Assembly (NCBI RefSeq): GCF_008831285.2
Contig: NC_045140.1
Span: 14,991,796 to 15,055,795, forward strand
Direction: 5' to 3'
Length of the DNA: 64,000 nt
Source: Nymphaea colorata
Taxonomy: Eukaryota > Streptophyta > Magnoliopsida > Nymphaeales > Nymphaeaceae
Shown: positions 11,789 to 22,478 of the stretch, one piece after another
Layout: each line of letters starts with the position of its first letter
Position numbering within the stretch: position 1 is the stretch's first letter
Made by a program: the position numbers and the translations under genes
The notes under the pieces: generated by a model
The model's database searches: none
What the model was told of the DNA's origin: nothing
What the model saw: the letters and a program-made list of their open reading frames with translations, nothing else

Positions 11789-13290
11789 GGACGACGGCTA
11801 TTACCTTCCTTCCGCTCTCTGTCCGCTGCATTCTGCTGGTCGTCGCAGTCATGCGGTTCGCTGTGGCGGAGGAGACTGCGCCGCCGTCTGTTTCTCCGTC
11901 GCGGCCCTCTCCAACATCACTGCCTCCGCCCGTCGTCCAGTCGAACTTCTCTCCCTTCCGCCCAAGCATCGCGGTGATCATCGGCGTCCTCACGACTATC
12001 TTCTCTGTGACATTTCTGATCCTTCTGTACGCGAAGCATTGCAAGCGGAGTGCTGGGATCGCCCGCGCCGGGCATCCGAGCTACGCCTATGGCGGTGCTC
12101 CCTCCTCGTACCGCCGGAACTCTGGCGTCGACAGAAAGGTGATCGACTCGCTCCCTGTGTTCCGGTTCGCGTCTCTCCGGGGGCCCAAGGACGGGCTTGA
12201 GTGCGCCGTCTGCCTAAACCGGTTCGAGCCGGCGGAGATCCTCCGTCTACTTCCGAAGTGCAAGCACGCGTTCCACGTCGAGTGCGTCGATACGTGGCTC
12301 GAATCGCACTCCACATGCCCGCTCTGCCGATACCGAGTCGACCCGGAGGACGTCCTCCTCATCATCGAAGAAGTCCTCGAGCCAGCAGCCGTTCCTCCTC
12401 CCCCTCCTCTTCATCCTCCTCCGAAACAAGAGGTCGACATCCCCGCCGCCACCGCGCGTGTCTCCGGTCGGCATTCCTCCGCCGGAGAGAAGTCTACTCG
12501 TTCGCACATCGTTTCAACAGCTGGTTCCTCATCTCTTTCGCGCGTCTCAGCTGACGGCGGCGTCGGCCGGAAGCGGATCGTCGATGCTGTGAGGAGCGTC
12601 GGGTGCTTCGATCGCGGAGGCGGAGCCATCCGCAAGGACGTGCTCCTCCTCCCCGACGCGGCGGCCTCGGACCGCGAGAGCTTCGAGAGGCGTCTCAGCC
12701 ACAGGATCATCGTCTCCGACTCTTCGGCCCTCGAGGGTCAAAGGAGTGGCATGAAGCCGTCCGACCTGCTCTTCCTTCGATCGGAGATGATTATTGACAG
12801 CGGCCGGTATAGCTTCGGTCCGGCCGATCCGAGTCGAATATCTGTCGTATCATCGACGGAAAGGCATCCGGTCCCGGAGGTACGCCTGGACATTGCGAAC
12901 GACGTGGTTTCGTCTCGAAACAGCGGCCGACGCAGCGTCAGCCCATCCGAACTGACTAGAGAACCCGCCGAATCGGCGGCGGGGGAGCTTCCGATTCCGG
13001 AGGTCGACTTGGAGGTTGTAAATGACTCTATTTCGGGTGCGGGCGGTGGCCAATACCGATTCGGTCCATCCGAACCCTGTCCAGGTCCCGAGAATCTCGT
13101 GTCTGCGCCGGAGGGGCGGCAATCGCCGGAGGCGCGGCTGAAGGTTGCGGTTCCGAATCGATTCCTTGACAAATCGGGCCTGATTAACAGCCCCAACCCA
13201 CGGTCAGTGTCTGAGATCACGGGGTTAGCAAGGTTATTGGGGCGGCCTTCCGGGGAGAACAAGTGGCATAACAGGTTCAGCATCTCGTGA
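11785..13290 (+). CDS. ATL-family RING-H2 E3 ubiquitin ligase (ATL13/42/43-like)
   Basis: Single-exon gene, 501 aa from the first true ATG. Translation shows an N-terminal signal-like hydrophobic segment (about 10-28), a proline/serine-rich luminal stretch, one transmembrane helix (about 62-83), the GLD-type segment GVDRKVIDSLPVFRF (114-128) and a RING-H2 finger. The finger spacing is C140-x2-C143-x15-C159-x1-H161-x2-H164-x2-C167-x10-C178-x2-C181, the canonical ATL pattern with the conserved proline and tryptophan (DTWL, CPLC). The long serine-rich C-terminal tail, ending in a RSVSEITG-like motif and a final WHNRFSIS, resembles the ATL13/42/43 subgroup. ATL proteins are membrane-anchored E3 ligases that transfer ubiquitin from E2 enzymes, often in stress or defence responses. 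High GC (codon third positions rich in C/G) sets it off from its AT-rich surroundings. Substrate unknown. Family call is firm; the exact orthologue is not. Confidence 0.95.
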   Translation: MRTTAITFLPLSVRCILLVVAVMRFAVAEETAPPSVSPSRPSPTSLPPPVVQSNFSPFRPSIAVIIGVLTTIFSVTFLILLYAKHCKRSAGIARAGHPSYAYGGAPSSYRRNSGVDRKVIDSLPVFRFASLRGPKDGLECAVCLNRFEPAEILRLLPKCKHAFHVECVDTWLESHSTCPLCRYRVDPEDVLLIIEEVLEPAAVPPPPPLHPPPKQEVDIPAATARVSGRHSSAGEKSTRSHIVSTAGSSSLSRVSADGGVGRKRIVDAVRSVGCFDRGGGAIRKDVLLLPDAAASDRESFERRLSHRIIVSDSSALEGQRSGMKPSDLLFLRSEMIIDSGRYSFGPADPSRISVVSSTERHPVPEVRLDIANDVVSSRNSGRRSVSPSELTREPAESAAGELPIPEVDLEVVNDSISGAGGGQYRFGPSEPCPGPENLVSAPEGRQSPEARLKVAVPNRFLDKSGLINSPNPRSVSEITGLARLLGRPSGENKWHNRFSIS

Positions 13291-16200
13291 TCCTCGGACC
13301 TTCAAGACGGGTCGACCTTTTATCTGAGCCGAGAAGCTCATCGGGACCCGGCGGAAGAAGCTCTGTGCTGACGGAGATCGGACGGCTGAGAATCGCGGGA
13401 GACTCCATATCCGTGGTTCTGAGAGCAGCGAAGGGCTGATGAGTCGGAATTCGGGTCGGAGCACGAAGCAAGGGAAACGTGAGCGGTGCAATTTTCTGCG
13501 TGCGCGGGGATCCTGCAAACCTGCAGAGAGAGAGTGGGGGTGGGTGACGTGGAATATTTAATTATTCGGGGATTTCTTTTTTTCTTTTAAAAGGAGAAAG
13601 GGCAAGAGAAGATGGTGGGGGGGCGTGGGATAGGGCGTCGTGAAGCGCCCTGCATGTCGGGATCCGGGCCCACCGACGAAGTTTGTCCTGTATGCGATCA
13701 TGTACGTGAAGTGGTGTCGACGGGTCCCGGAAACCTTTCTATTTTAAAATTGATTTTTATAATATTTTTGTGCGCCTTCCTGTTTTCCACTTTTCTCGTT
13801 TTATTATAAGGAAAATTGCCCCCTCATCGAAAGGCAGCGTCCCTCTCCCGCCAGCACAGAACTCCCGTTTTGCGCCAAACCGAAAGCTGATGGGTTTAAT
13901 GACTTCCCTGCCCTTGGCTTCTTCCTCATCAGTGATTGATTGCTTACGGGGTACGGCGCAGTTAATATTATTCCATCCAATCGACGCTGATAAGTCTCGG
14001 CCGTTTAAACTTTAGGTCGACCGGCCATTCTTAGTTGCATTTTCCAACAAGAAACAGACTGAAAAGGTTACACTCATATATAAATTTGTTATTTCTAGAT
14101 TAGTATTTCCCCTTCTTAAAGTTTTGCCTTCATCTAATGAGAATGGTACTTTCTTTTCAGCATCTGGTCTCTCGCTTAAAGAGTACACTTTTTCGTCCTT
14201 TTTTTCTTCCTCCCAGTTTTTATTGCATCAGTTTCCTCTGCCGTCGCTTTTTACTTCCCTTCGCCCATACTCACACGTTATCCTTTCCCTGCTGCATCAT
14301 TCACCGCACACTTCTTACTCTTTCTGTTCCGATAATTATGATCTCAGGCCAGCCGTCACGGCGTTGGCAGCAGAACGTTTCACGGACAAATTTATAAAAG
14401 GAATGTAAGTTTTGGCGGGTAATTTATTATTTAATTTTTTCTGACATGGCTTTTGGCGGAGTATGCTCTTAACTGTTCTTTTTCCCCCCCTGAGTGAGCC
14501 ATCAATGTGAATTTTTAATCTGAAAGAGCGTGACATCTTTTTTGGCCTTAAAGAGCTATCAATGTGATACTGGTGAGCAACATCGATATCCGTAAATTGT
14601 AGTAGCCATAGGCCAATGGGGGCCAATGCAGGCTCTGCCAATAACTGCTGGTCGTGTTTGCCTGTTAGATGAAAACGTGACCAAGTTGGTGAACTCCAAT
14701 CCCTTTTTCTGCTTGCTCACGAGTCCTGTCCTGTCCCGTTGCACATGAAATGCAGGTGACAGAAACGTGAGCAAGTTCGTGTACCCATCGGTTCAAACGA
14801 GTCCATCAGCTGCTACATATTCTCATGTATCAGCTTGTAGCGTCTCGTTTTAAGACGACAGATCGCATTTGGATTTAAGAAATTATGTCACCAGATTAGA
14901 TTTAGATTCAAATTCGTAGATACCCAATGGAATTCGGATTTAATTTTGAATTAATATCATACATCCATTATCCATGGCTTTTGGAAGTTGGCTCAGATTC
15001 ATTTTCATATGTAAAAGTCGGGTTTAGTTTTGGTTGTGAATTTAAAAGTTGGATTTGGATATCAAATTTAAAAATTTGGACATGTATATATTATAAACTT
15101 TTCATCTTGCGTGTTTGAATTCAAATATGTCAACATCAAATAACATGGATATGGTAAAGAGTATATCTGGTTTAAATCCTTCGAGCCACTTACTCGTTGA
15201 TACTTCTCACATATGGCTATGCACATTCCAGCAAAAAATTGATGCAGCTGCATCTCTTATGTGTTCCTATTCAATCGTGGTGTTATGGTTTTTACATCTG
15301 AATGATAGTTCACAAAAAAAAGTAAGATTTTACCTTCCAAATTTGTGTTCCCCCCACTTACTCATATGACCTGGACAATCTTTTAAACTTTCTTTCAGTA
15401 AACTAATGAGTTAAATGTACTTTATACAGGAGGTAAAAACGTCGAGCTGGAGACCTAGAAACCAGATTCAATCTCATTATTCTATTGTTTGAACTTCTGA
15501 AGTTGTTGCCTTCCTGAGACTTATTTACCGGAGCTTACCCTCGATCAAAGAAAAAGTTTTACATCATCTTTTTTAATCAAAAACTTTGTTGTATGGATGG
15601 GTACGTATGTAAGGATTTATAAAACAAGCACAATATGATAGCAAAAGAGGGAAATGAAACTGAACCTCTGTTCTTTTTGTGTTTAATAAAGTACAAAAAA
15701 AAATCAACTACTTGAGAGGACAATGAGCGTAAATGTTCGCATGGGGGCCCAACTCTTACGTAATTGTTGGTTTGATAACTTTTCTCCTCGCTGTACACCA
15801 GGCCAAAAAGAAAAAGGAAAAAAAAACAAAAACTTTAGGTCTTCTACATTACAAACTTTAAATCTTGGGAGGAAGATAAGCTTCAACTTTTCTCAGTACT
15901 TGAGGTAAAAAGTACACCCTAGTGAGCAAGCGCCCAAGGAGAACAGTCCCAACAATCAAATCTAACTGCTATCAAACGCCCCTCTTAGACAGTACTTTGT
16001 TCCAAGGCTCAACCCACTGAGTCGCCATAAAAAATTTTTGAAAAGATTGCAAAGAACAGACAGGTCCCGTATTGGCTGGTAGGGTAAAAGCAGACAGCCT
16101 ACAACTAACAAAAGCCTTCCTTTGAACATGTTCCTGTTGTCCGCGGAACTGTCTTCGATCGTATCTTCCAAGTAAAAAGCCGTTGGATGCTTCAGAAATA

Positions 16201-16340
16201 CTTTGCTTTCCTCTATAGTAGCAAAGGCCGCTTCACCCACTTGTTTTACTCGAAAGTGGAAATGCTAGTCTGGTTTTGCGATTAACTTAAATCTGTCATC
16301 TACGTCAATGTTTCCTCCTCCACAGTCTAAACAGAAAGAC
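13291..16340. other. 3' flank of ATL and intergenic sequence
   Basis: The first few hundred bases are probably the ATL 3' UTR. Beyond about 13800 I find only short frames without motifs and low-complexity T-rich patches. Confidence 0.4.
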
Positions 16341-16344
16341 TTTG

Positions 16345-16477
16345 AACACTGGGTTCGTCTAGCTAGCAGCTGGCAGGTGGCCGGTCATTGGTTCGAATCT
16401 TAAAGGCCTCTACTGTTTGCATGACCTAACAACCGGCGCATACAGGCTTTTACGTCGTAGGTGTTAAAAAAAAAATC
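16345..16477 (+). repeat. Possible tRNA-derived SINE
   Basis: A B-box-like GGTTCGAATC at 16391-16400 is followed about 70 nt later by a run of nine to ten A residues. An internal Pol III promoter followed by an A-rich tail is the layout of a plant SINE. No convincing A box or target duplication was found, so this is a weak call. Confidence 0.25.
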
Positions 16478-16507
16478 ATAACAAACAATTTTTAACTTGG
16501 TTTTTAA

Positions 16508-17937
16508 CTACGGAAGGACACGCACCGTCGACCTTAATTGTTAGTGTGGCTGCATTTGAATAAATGTATGTTGTTCATAAACCCCTTTCAATTCATATAT
16601 CTTGATCTTCTTTGCATTATTTTCATCAACAATTGCAAGATAGTGACCTTCCTTAGTTAATGATAGCATGGCCATTGTTTTCTTCCTCCCTTAAAATGGA
16701 CGGTGAATTATTACCGCGAATTTGTTGCAGAGTTTTGCAAAATGGATTCAAAGATTGGTTTTGTAAAATGACAGCAAAGTCTTTAGGTTACCAAACATGC
16801 TACTGGAAAGGAGTCGATTCCCAAGCTCTTCACTGTGCTCGGCACCAGTTTCAACTATCCTCCGTTCACAATCCCCATTGTAAGCCTGCAAAAAGATGAT
16901 ACCATCTTCTATTCCTTCCTCAGCGAGAAAGTTAAGGCATTCAAATAGAAAGGAGTCGATTCCTTGATATTCTGCATGTTATAAAGAAGTTACTAATAGC
17001 CTTGCTCACATCAGTTTTAAGGACATTCCAATGCTAATGATAGAAACCATTGTTGAAGCTATCAGGCTAGGAGCTGAGTCTCTATAAGCCTGTAAGATGG
17101 CAAAATTGATCTCTTGTTGCATGATGGGACTCATGGGTGAAATGTTATCCTCCTAAAGACTGAATTTAGCTGGCTACTGTTGAAAAACATAAAGCAATAA
17201 CAGAAAAAAGTTTAGGAGATTAACGTGGAGCATATTTTCTTTGCCCACGGAAGGCCATCGGCCTTAAAATTGATAAAGTATGCCAATTTCTTATATAGGC
17301 ATTACAGCTGAGATAACTCCTTATTTTAAGGAGTTGTTACAAGATATTCATTATCAACAACACCGTTCCTTGATTTTTGTTGTAACTATTTCCATAATCC
17401 ATCGTCTTGATTTTTGCCATAATTCTTTTCAAACGATCCTTACCATCATCTTGATTTTTGCCATGATCATTTCCAAATGATCCTTATCATGACGCTGACA
17501 TCCTTATCATATGTGTATGTCGTTAACCATCATTCTTTTCAGCTACTGCATGTTGAGCTCGGCGGCAATAGTAGGCTTTGTTTCCTTAAGGACGTTCAGA
17601 AACTGGTGCCAGTTTTCTTTTAGCATAAATTCTTGTTGCGTGTTAGGCATTCTCTCACATGTGTCTCTCAACCCACCAACACCCTCTCTCCTTCTGTCCA
17701 CTGGGTACATGTTTATGACTGTCGCCGTGTTTTGCAATAAAGAAACGTCTAAGCTTTCTTTTTTTCCTCTTAACTTTCATCATCTCCACTCCGTATGGCT
17801 TGGGAGGACTTGATCTTTCTTGAATGCACTCGTCTCCCTGCTATCTAAAGTTCTTTTCTTAAGCTTGTTTTTTGTAGTGTCTTTGTGATCAACCGCTAGA
17901 TGGCTCTTTCATTGCTCCAAATTCACCAGTATCATCA
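16508..17937 (-). mobile_element. LINE-derived repeat, copy A (internally deleted)
   Basis: This block matches 19430..21821 segment by segment: both begin ctacggaagg and share the stretches around 16510-16930, 17000-17177 and 17547-17937. Relative to the other copy it lacks about 1.4 kb that there contains LINE reverse transcriptase remains (19859-21248), and it has gained a solo LTR at 17178-17541. No intact frame remains. Minus orientation is inferred from the RT remains of the sister copy. Confidence 0.65.
17178..17541 (-). mobile_element. Solo LTR with 5-bp target duplication
   Basis: A 364-bp block starts TGTTGAAAAAC and ends TTCTTTTCA, and is flanked on both sides by GCTAC (17173-17177 and 17542-17546). 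The sister copy of the host repeat has the uninterrupted site at 21435-21439, which confirms an insertion. A TATATAAG reading on the minus strand (near 17290) suggests the LTR is transcribed leftward. No internal region remains, as expected after LTR-LTR recombination. Confidence 0.85.
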
Positions 17938-18279
17938 TTTTAGCTCCAACAGTTCTCGGGCCCAAAAGGCCAAGTGAGAAGCGGTGATGAGTGAATGTTG
18001 TGTCTGAAGTTCTTAAGTCTAAGAAACGTTTTTTTTTTTTTTTTTTGGATCGTATGAACAATAAAAAACGTACTAGCTCAAAATCATGTGCAAAAAGGAA
18101 ATAATCAAGTCTTCCATCTTTTTGTTTGTTGATAGTGATTTTCTTTTCGACTTTGTCGGTTGAAAGCGCCTCATATTTATCGATAGAAATGAGGAAGCAA
18201 ACATAATTAATGGTCAACCGATTTCTAGGAATCACATTGAAAACGGATCGGATACTATATAAAAATGAAAAAAGGAAAC

Positions 18280-18620
18280 GCACCCAAAAAGGATTGCGGT
18301 CCTTGCATGGAAGGTCAGGGTCGGGTAAGCGAGGGAGGGAAGCAACGGCTCGTTATCCTTCCACCGCCGAGAGCGGGAGGTACTCGCTGCTCTGTGAAGC
18401 CAGCCTCACGCGGTTTCCTCCACCCTAGAGCACAGCGCGCCCAGCCCTTCGACCGGACGCGCAGCGCCGTACTCCCGGCTTGGATCAGGGCGAGCCGATC
18501 AATGCTCCTCCTCCCTCACCGATCCATGACCAACATGCGGTCCCACAACCCCTTGTGCCCTCGCTCGAGTTGCAAGCTTCCGCTACGAAGCTCGGCGATC
18601 GAGGGAACTGGAGCTAAACT
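18280..18620. other. GC-rich open island of unknown origin
   Basis: Within an AT-rich region this stretch is markedly GC-rich and remains open on the plus strand (18265-18699, 144 codons from an ATG). The predicted peptide is rich in R, S, P and C and matches nothing I recognise. It may be an old first exon or CpG-like promoter fragment. Confidence 0.3.
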
Positions 18621-18699
18621 TTTATGTGATAAAATGTGTCCTCAAATTTTTGATACAGGACTAAATGTGTCGTTCCTGTTCCTAAGACAAGAAACTTAA

Positions 18700-19429
18700 T
18701 AGGACTGTCCTGGTGGAGGCAAACTAACTGGGTGAGCAAAATGGTAATTTCCATCTATTCATATGAAGTGTTTTGACAAGTTAGAGAAAGTCTTATGTGA
18801 GTTGTTAATGAACCACATTTTGATTGATTTTCAACCAAACTGCTCCAAAATAAATATAATGCATAGGAAAAAAATATAAAGCGCAGTTAAAAATCGAATT
18901 GGATGTAGATTTAAGAAACAACACACCCGATCAAATTCAGTTTTTAATAAATATACAATCAGATCCAGATTCAAATTCAAATTCAAATTCGGTGGCAGTT
19001 TAATATTCCTACACTTTGTGAGTCGATTCTTTGTGCATTTAAAAGTCAGATTTGGGTGCGGGTTTCATAATGAAAGTCATTCAAATCGGGTTCAGAGATA
19101 ATATAGAATTTTCCTCATTTCAATTTGAATCCAATTTGAATATGAGTATGTGAACATCCCATGAATCGGATACAGTATATGAGTCGGGTTAAATTAGGGA
19201 TTCATTCAGTCAGCTGCAATAAAGAAACTGGGAGCTGCTAATCGACTCGGATCCGATACGCACATTTTGGATCACTCCAAATCAGTGTATGGAAATTGAC
19301 AACATATTTTACATGAACATATCGGGCCGTTGGGTAGTCCGGGTTGGATCCAATTTTCACAACCCATAGCGACATCAAAAATCAGTTTGATTTTCAGCTA
19401 GGGAGACTCAAAAGCATCGGTTCGATTTT
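18700..19429. other. Intergenic, no feature recognised
   Basis: AT-rich sequence with short repeats of aaattca near 18965-18990. No coding signal. Confidence 0.4.
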
Positions 19430-21821
19430 CTACGGAAGGGCAAGCACCGTCGACCTTAATTGTTACTGTGGCAGCATTTGAATAAATGTATGTTGTTCAT
19501 AGTCCCTTTTCAGTTTATATATATTGATCTTCTTTGCATTATTTTCATCAACAATTGCAAGATAGTGACCTTCCTTAGTTAATGATAGCATGACCAATGT
19601 TTTCTTCCTCCCTTAAAATCGACGGAGAATTATTACCGCCAATTCGTTGCAGAGTTTTGCAAAATGGATTCAAACATTGGTTTTATAAAAAGACAGCAAA
19701 GTCTTCAGGTTACCAAACATGCTACTGGAAAGGAGTCGATTCCCAAGCTCTTCACTGTGTTCTGCACCAGTTTAAACTGTTCTCCGTTCACAATCCCCAT
19801 TGTAAGCCTGCAAAAAGATTATACCATCTTCTATTCCTTCCTCAGCGAGAAAGTTAAGGGAGGAAGAATACATGCTTTTCGTCTTCAATGGCTTTACGAC
19901 ATAGATAGCATGTTGATGCTATATGCATGCCTTGCTTTCACATTGTTTCCAATCTTCCAAGCAATCTTATCTTTGAAATGATGTCATTCTTTCAATATAT
20001 TTTTCTAGACAGTGGAATCTCTAGCTATGTACAAGTCATTATCCCACAAGCTCTTCCTGGCAAGACACCTTTTCATGATCATAGCAACCCACGAAGAGTC
20101 AAGTACCATAGCTCTACAAACAAGCTAGGCCAAATTGGCAAGGTTCACTTCATGGAGCTGTCTGAGTCCTACTTTCCCTTCAGTTTTTTGAAGGCAAAGT
20201 TTGGACCAACTGATTTTGTGAGAAGCTTTGACATCTTCATTATATCCCTATAGGAAATCCGTGCGTGTTCTTTTGATCTATTTACACATACTAGGAGAGA
20301 TACAAATGATAAAGACTCCAATAACTCGGCAAATAAACAATGACACGCTTGATGAGATATTCTTTACCAACAAAAGAGAGGATTTTCCTCTTCCAAGTAG
20401 CTAGTCTTTGATTAGCTTTGGGGATTAAGGTCTGTCATTGCTCTTCAACACGATTCCTAGCGTGAATCAGAATTTCAACCGAATTCATTTTCTAGATCAG
20501 TCATGACATGCACTTTTACGTTGAAGCCAAAAATGGAGTCTTAGACTTGTTAACCATAAGTCCAACTCCTTTCCATCCCCTTTAGACAAGCTTTGAAGGA
20601 CCTAAAGCTTTTCTTGTGGCCATCAACAAAGAACAAAAATATCATCATCATGAGCTATGGAGAAGGGAGTTTGATATTTCATACCCAATTTCGGTATATG
20701 TATGTTTCTTGTCAAAATTTGGGCTTCCACATTACTTGTGAGCATCTCTATGGCGATAATGAAGAGATCGTGGAGAAGAAGGAGCCCTCTGTCTCAACAG
20801 TCTTTTATTCTCGAACCAAGAACCTTCTCTCTCATTCAAAAAAAGAGCCGAAGAAATGGTAGAGACTATGGTCATCACTCTATCAGTTCAATCCTTGTAG
20901 AAACCTAAGCACAACATGTCATTTTCTAGAGGTTCTAGTATACTCGGTCATAAGCTTTGCTAAGGTCAATTTCGATGCAGTTGATTTGCATTTGCCTTGG
21001 ACAAGAATTGTGAATAACTTCTTGGCTTAGCAAGTAGCTATCTTGAATACAGTGACCCTGCATAAAGATATTTTGGTTTTGGATATAATACAACTTAATT
21101 TGGATCTCATCCCCCTCACCATGATTATGTTAATGAACTTGAGCAGACTATTACAAAGAGAAATAACCTAAATTGTTCATTTGAGTAACACCAGGCTCCT
21201 TAGAAATTAACGTAATGTAAATTTTAATAACATTCTTTACTATTTTCCATGTTATAAAGAAGTTACTAACAGCCTTGCTCACATCAGTTTTAAGGACATT
21301 CCAATGCTAATGATGGAAACCATTGTTGAAGCTATCAGGCTAGGAGCAGAGTCTCTATAAGCCCGTAAGATTCTCTTGTTCCATGATGGGTCTCATGAGT
21401 GAAATGTTATCCTCCTAGAGACTGAATTTAGCTGGCTACAGCATGTTGAGCTCGGAGGCAATAGTAGGCTTTGTTTCCTTAAGGACGTTCAGAAACTGAT
21501 ATGCCCGTTTTCTTTTAGCATAAATTCATGTTGCGTGTTCGGCATTCTCCCACATGTGTCCCTCAACCCACCAGCACCCTCTCTCCTTCTGTCCACTGGA
21601 TGGCCGCCGCCGTGTTTCGCAATAAAGAAACGTCTAAGCTTTCCTTTTTTTCTTCTTAATTTTCTGTTAACTTTCATCATCTCCACTCCGAGTGGCTTGG
21701 GAGGACTTGATCTATCTTTAATGCACTCGTCTCCCTGCTTTCTAAAGTTCTTTTCTTAAGCTTGTATTTTTGTAGTGGCTTTGTGATGGTCCTTTCATTG
21801 CTCCAAATTCAGCAGCATCAT
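19430..21821 (-). mobile_element. L1-type LINE relic, copy B
   Basis: On the minus strand the region 20940-20985 translates to IEIDLSKAYDRVY, the L1 reverse transcriptase block (consensus KIDxSKAYDRVxW). Further along the same strand, near 20640-20680, a corrupted FADD-box equivalent (SIAHDDDIFVL) appears, and around 20120-20220 the C-terminal ISWSKLC...LRQLHEVNLA stretch typical of L1 ORF2 ends. Frameshifts and stops are frequent, so it is a dead copy. Flanking parts (19430-19858 and 21249-21821) are shared with copy A at 16508-17937. Confidence 0.7.
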
Positions 21822-22478
21822 CCATAGAGGGAGGATATGAGCCCGGTTCGTCCCCTTTGCCCAACTTACATAGCTTCATGCCATCTAGAATCTGAATTGA
21901 ATGGTCCACCCAGGTGCCAAGATTCATAAATGATGCATGGCGCCTTTGCCTAGCTGCTCTCCACCATACACTTTCTATTGCTCAACATTCTAGAATCTAG
22001 AGGTACGATCAGTGTAACAAAACAAGATTCGACAGTAAAACTAGACGCAATACTCTAGGATAGTTGAGTTCCGACGGTGGGATTCTCCTTCCATTGATTC
22101 GAACGTCAAACCTCTTTCTTTCTTAGCTTCTCGCGTCTTGCTCTTGTCAATATCGAACTCGAAGAGCATCAATTCCGCTTTGCAGAAAACACTGCAAATT
22201 GCAGTGGCCTTCTCCTTTTGGACATTAATTTTGACCCGACCTAGTTTAACGACTCGGAAACGAAACGGTCCAGACGTACAGCAGATTCGAGATCCCTTTT
22301 GTACGCGCGAAGGGGCGGCAACAGCGAGTTGCGGAGCCAACGATCGCATTCCTCTTGAAGGCCAACGAAAAAACAGGACGTCATTTGCTCCCAAGTTCCA
22401 TAGCTCCTCGCCGGAGAAGCAAAAAGGTCCACGCTGGAGCAGCAGACAGAATTAGGAAGCGGAGCTCCGCCGTCGGCC

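Noticed and set aside
12201-12710. Several long frames antisense to or out of frame with the ATL gene
   Set aside because: Shadows of a GC-rich coding region; the RING-H2 frame explains the sequence.
16345-16420. tRNA gene at the GGTTCGAATC box
   Set aside because: No cloverleaf arms pair and no A box at the right distance; at most a SINE relic.
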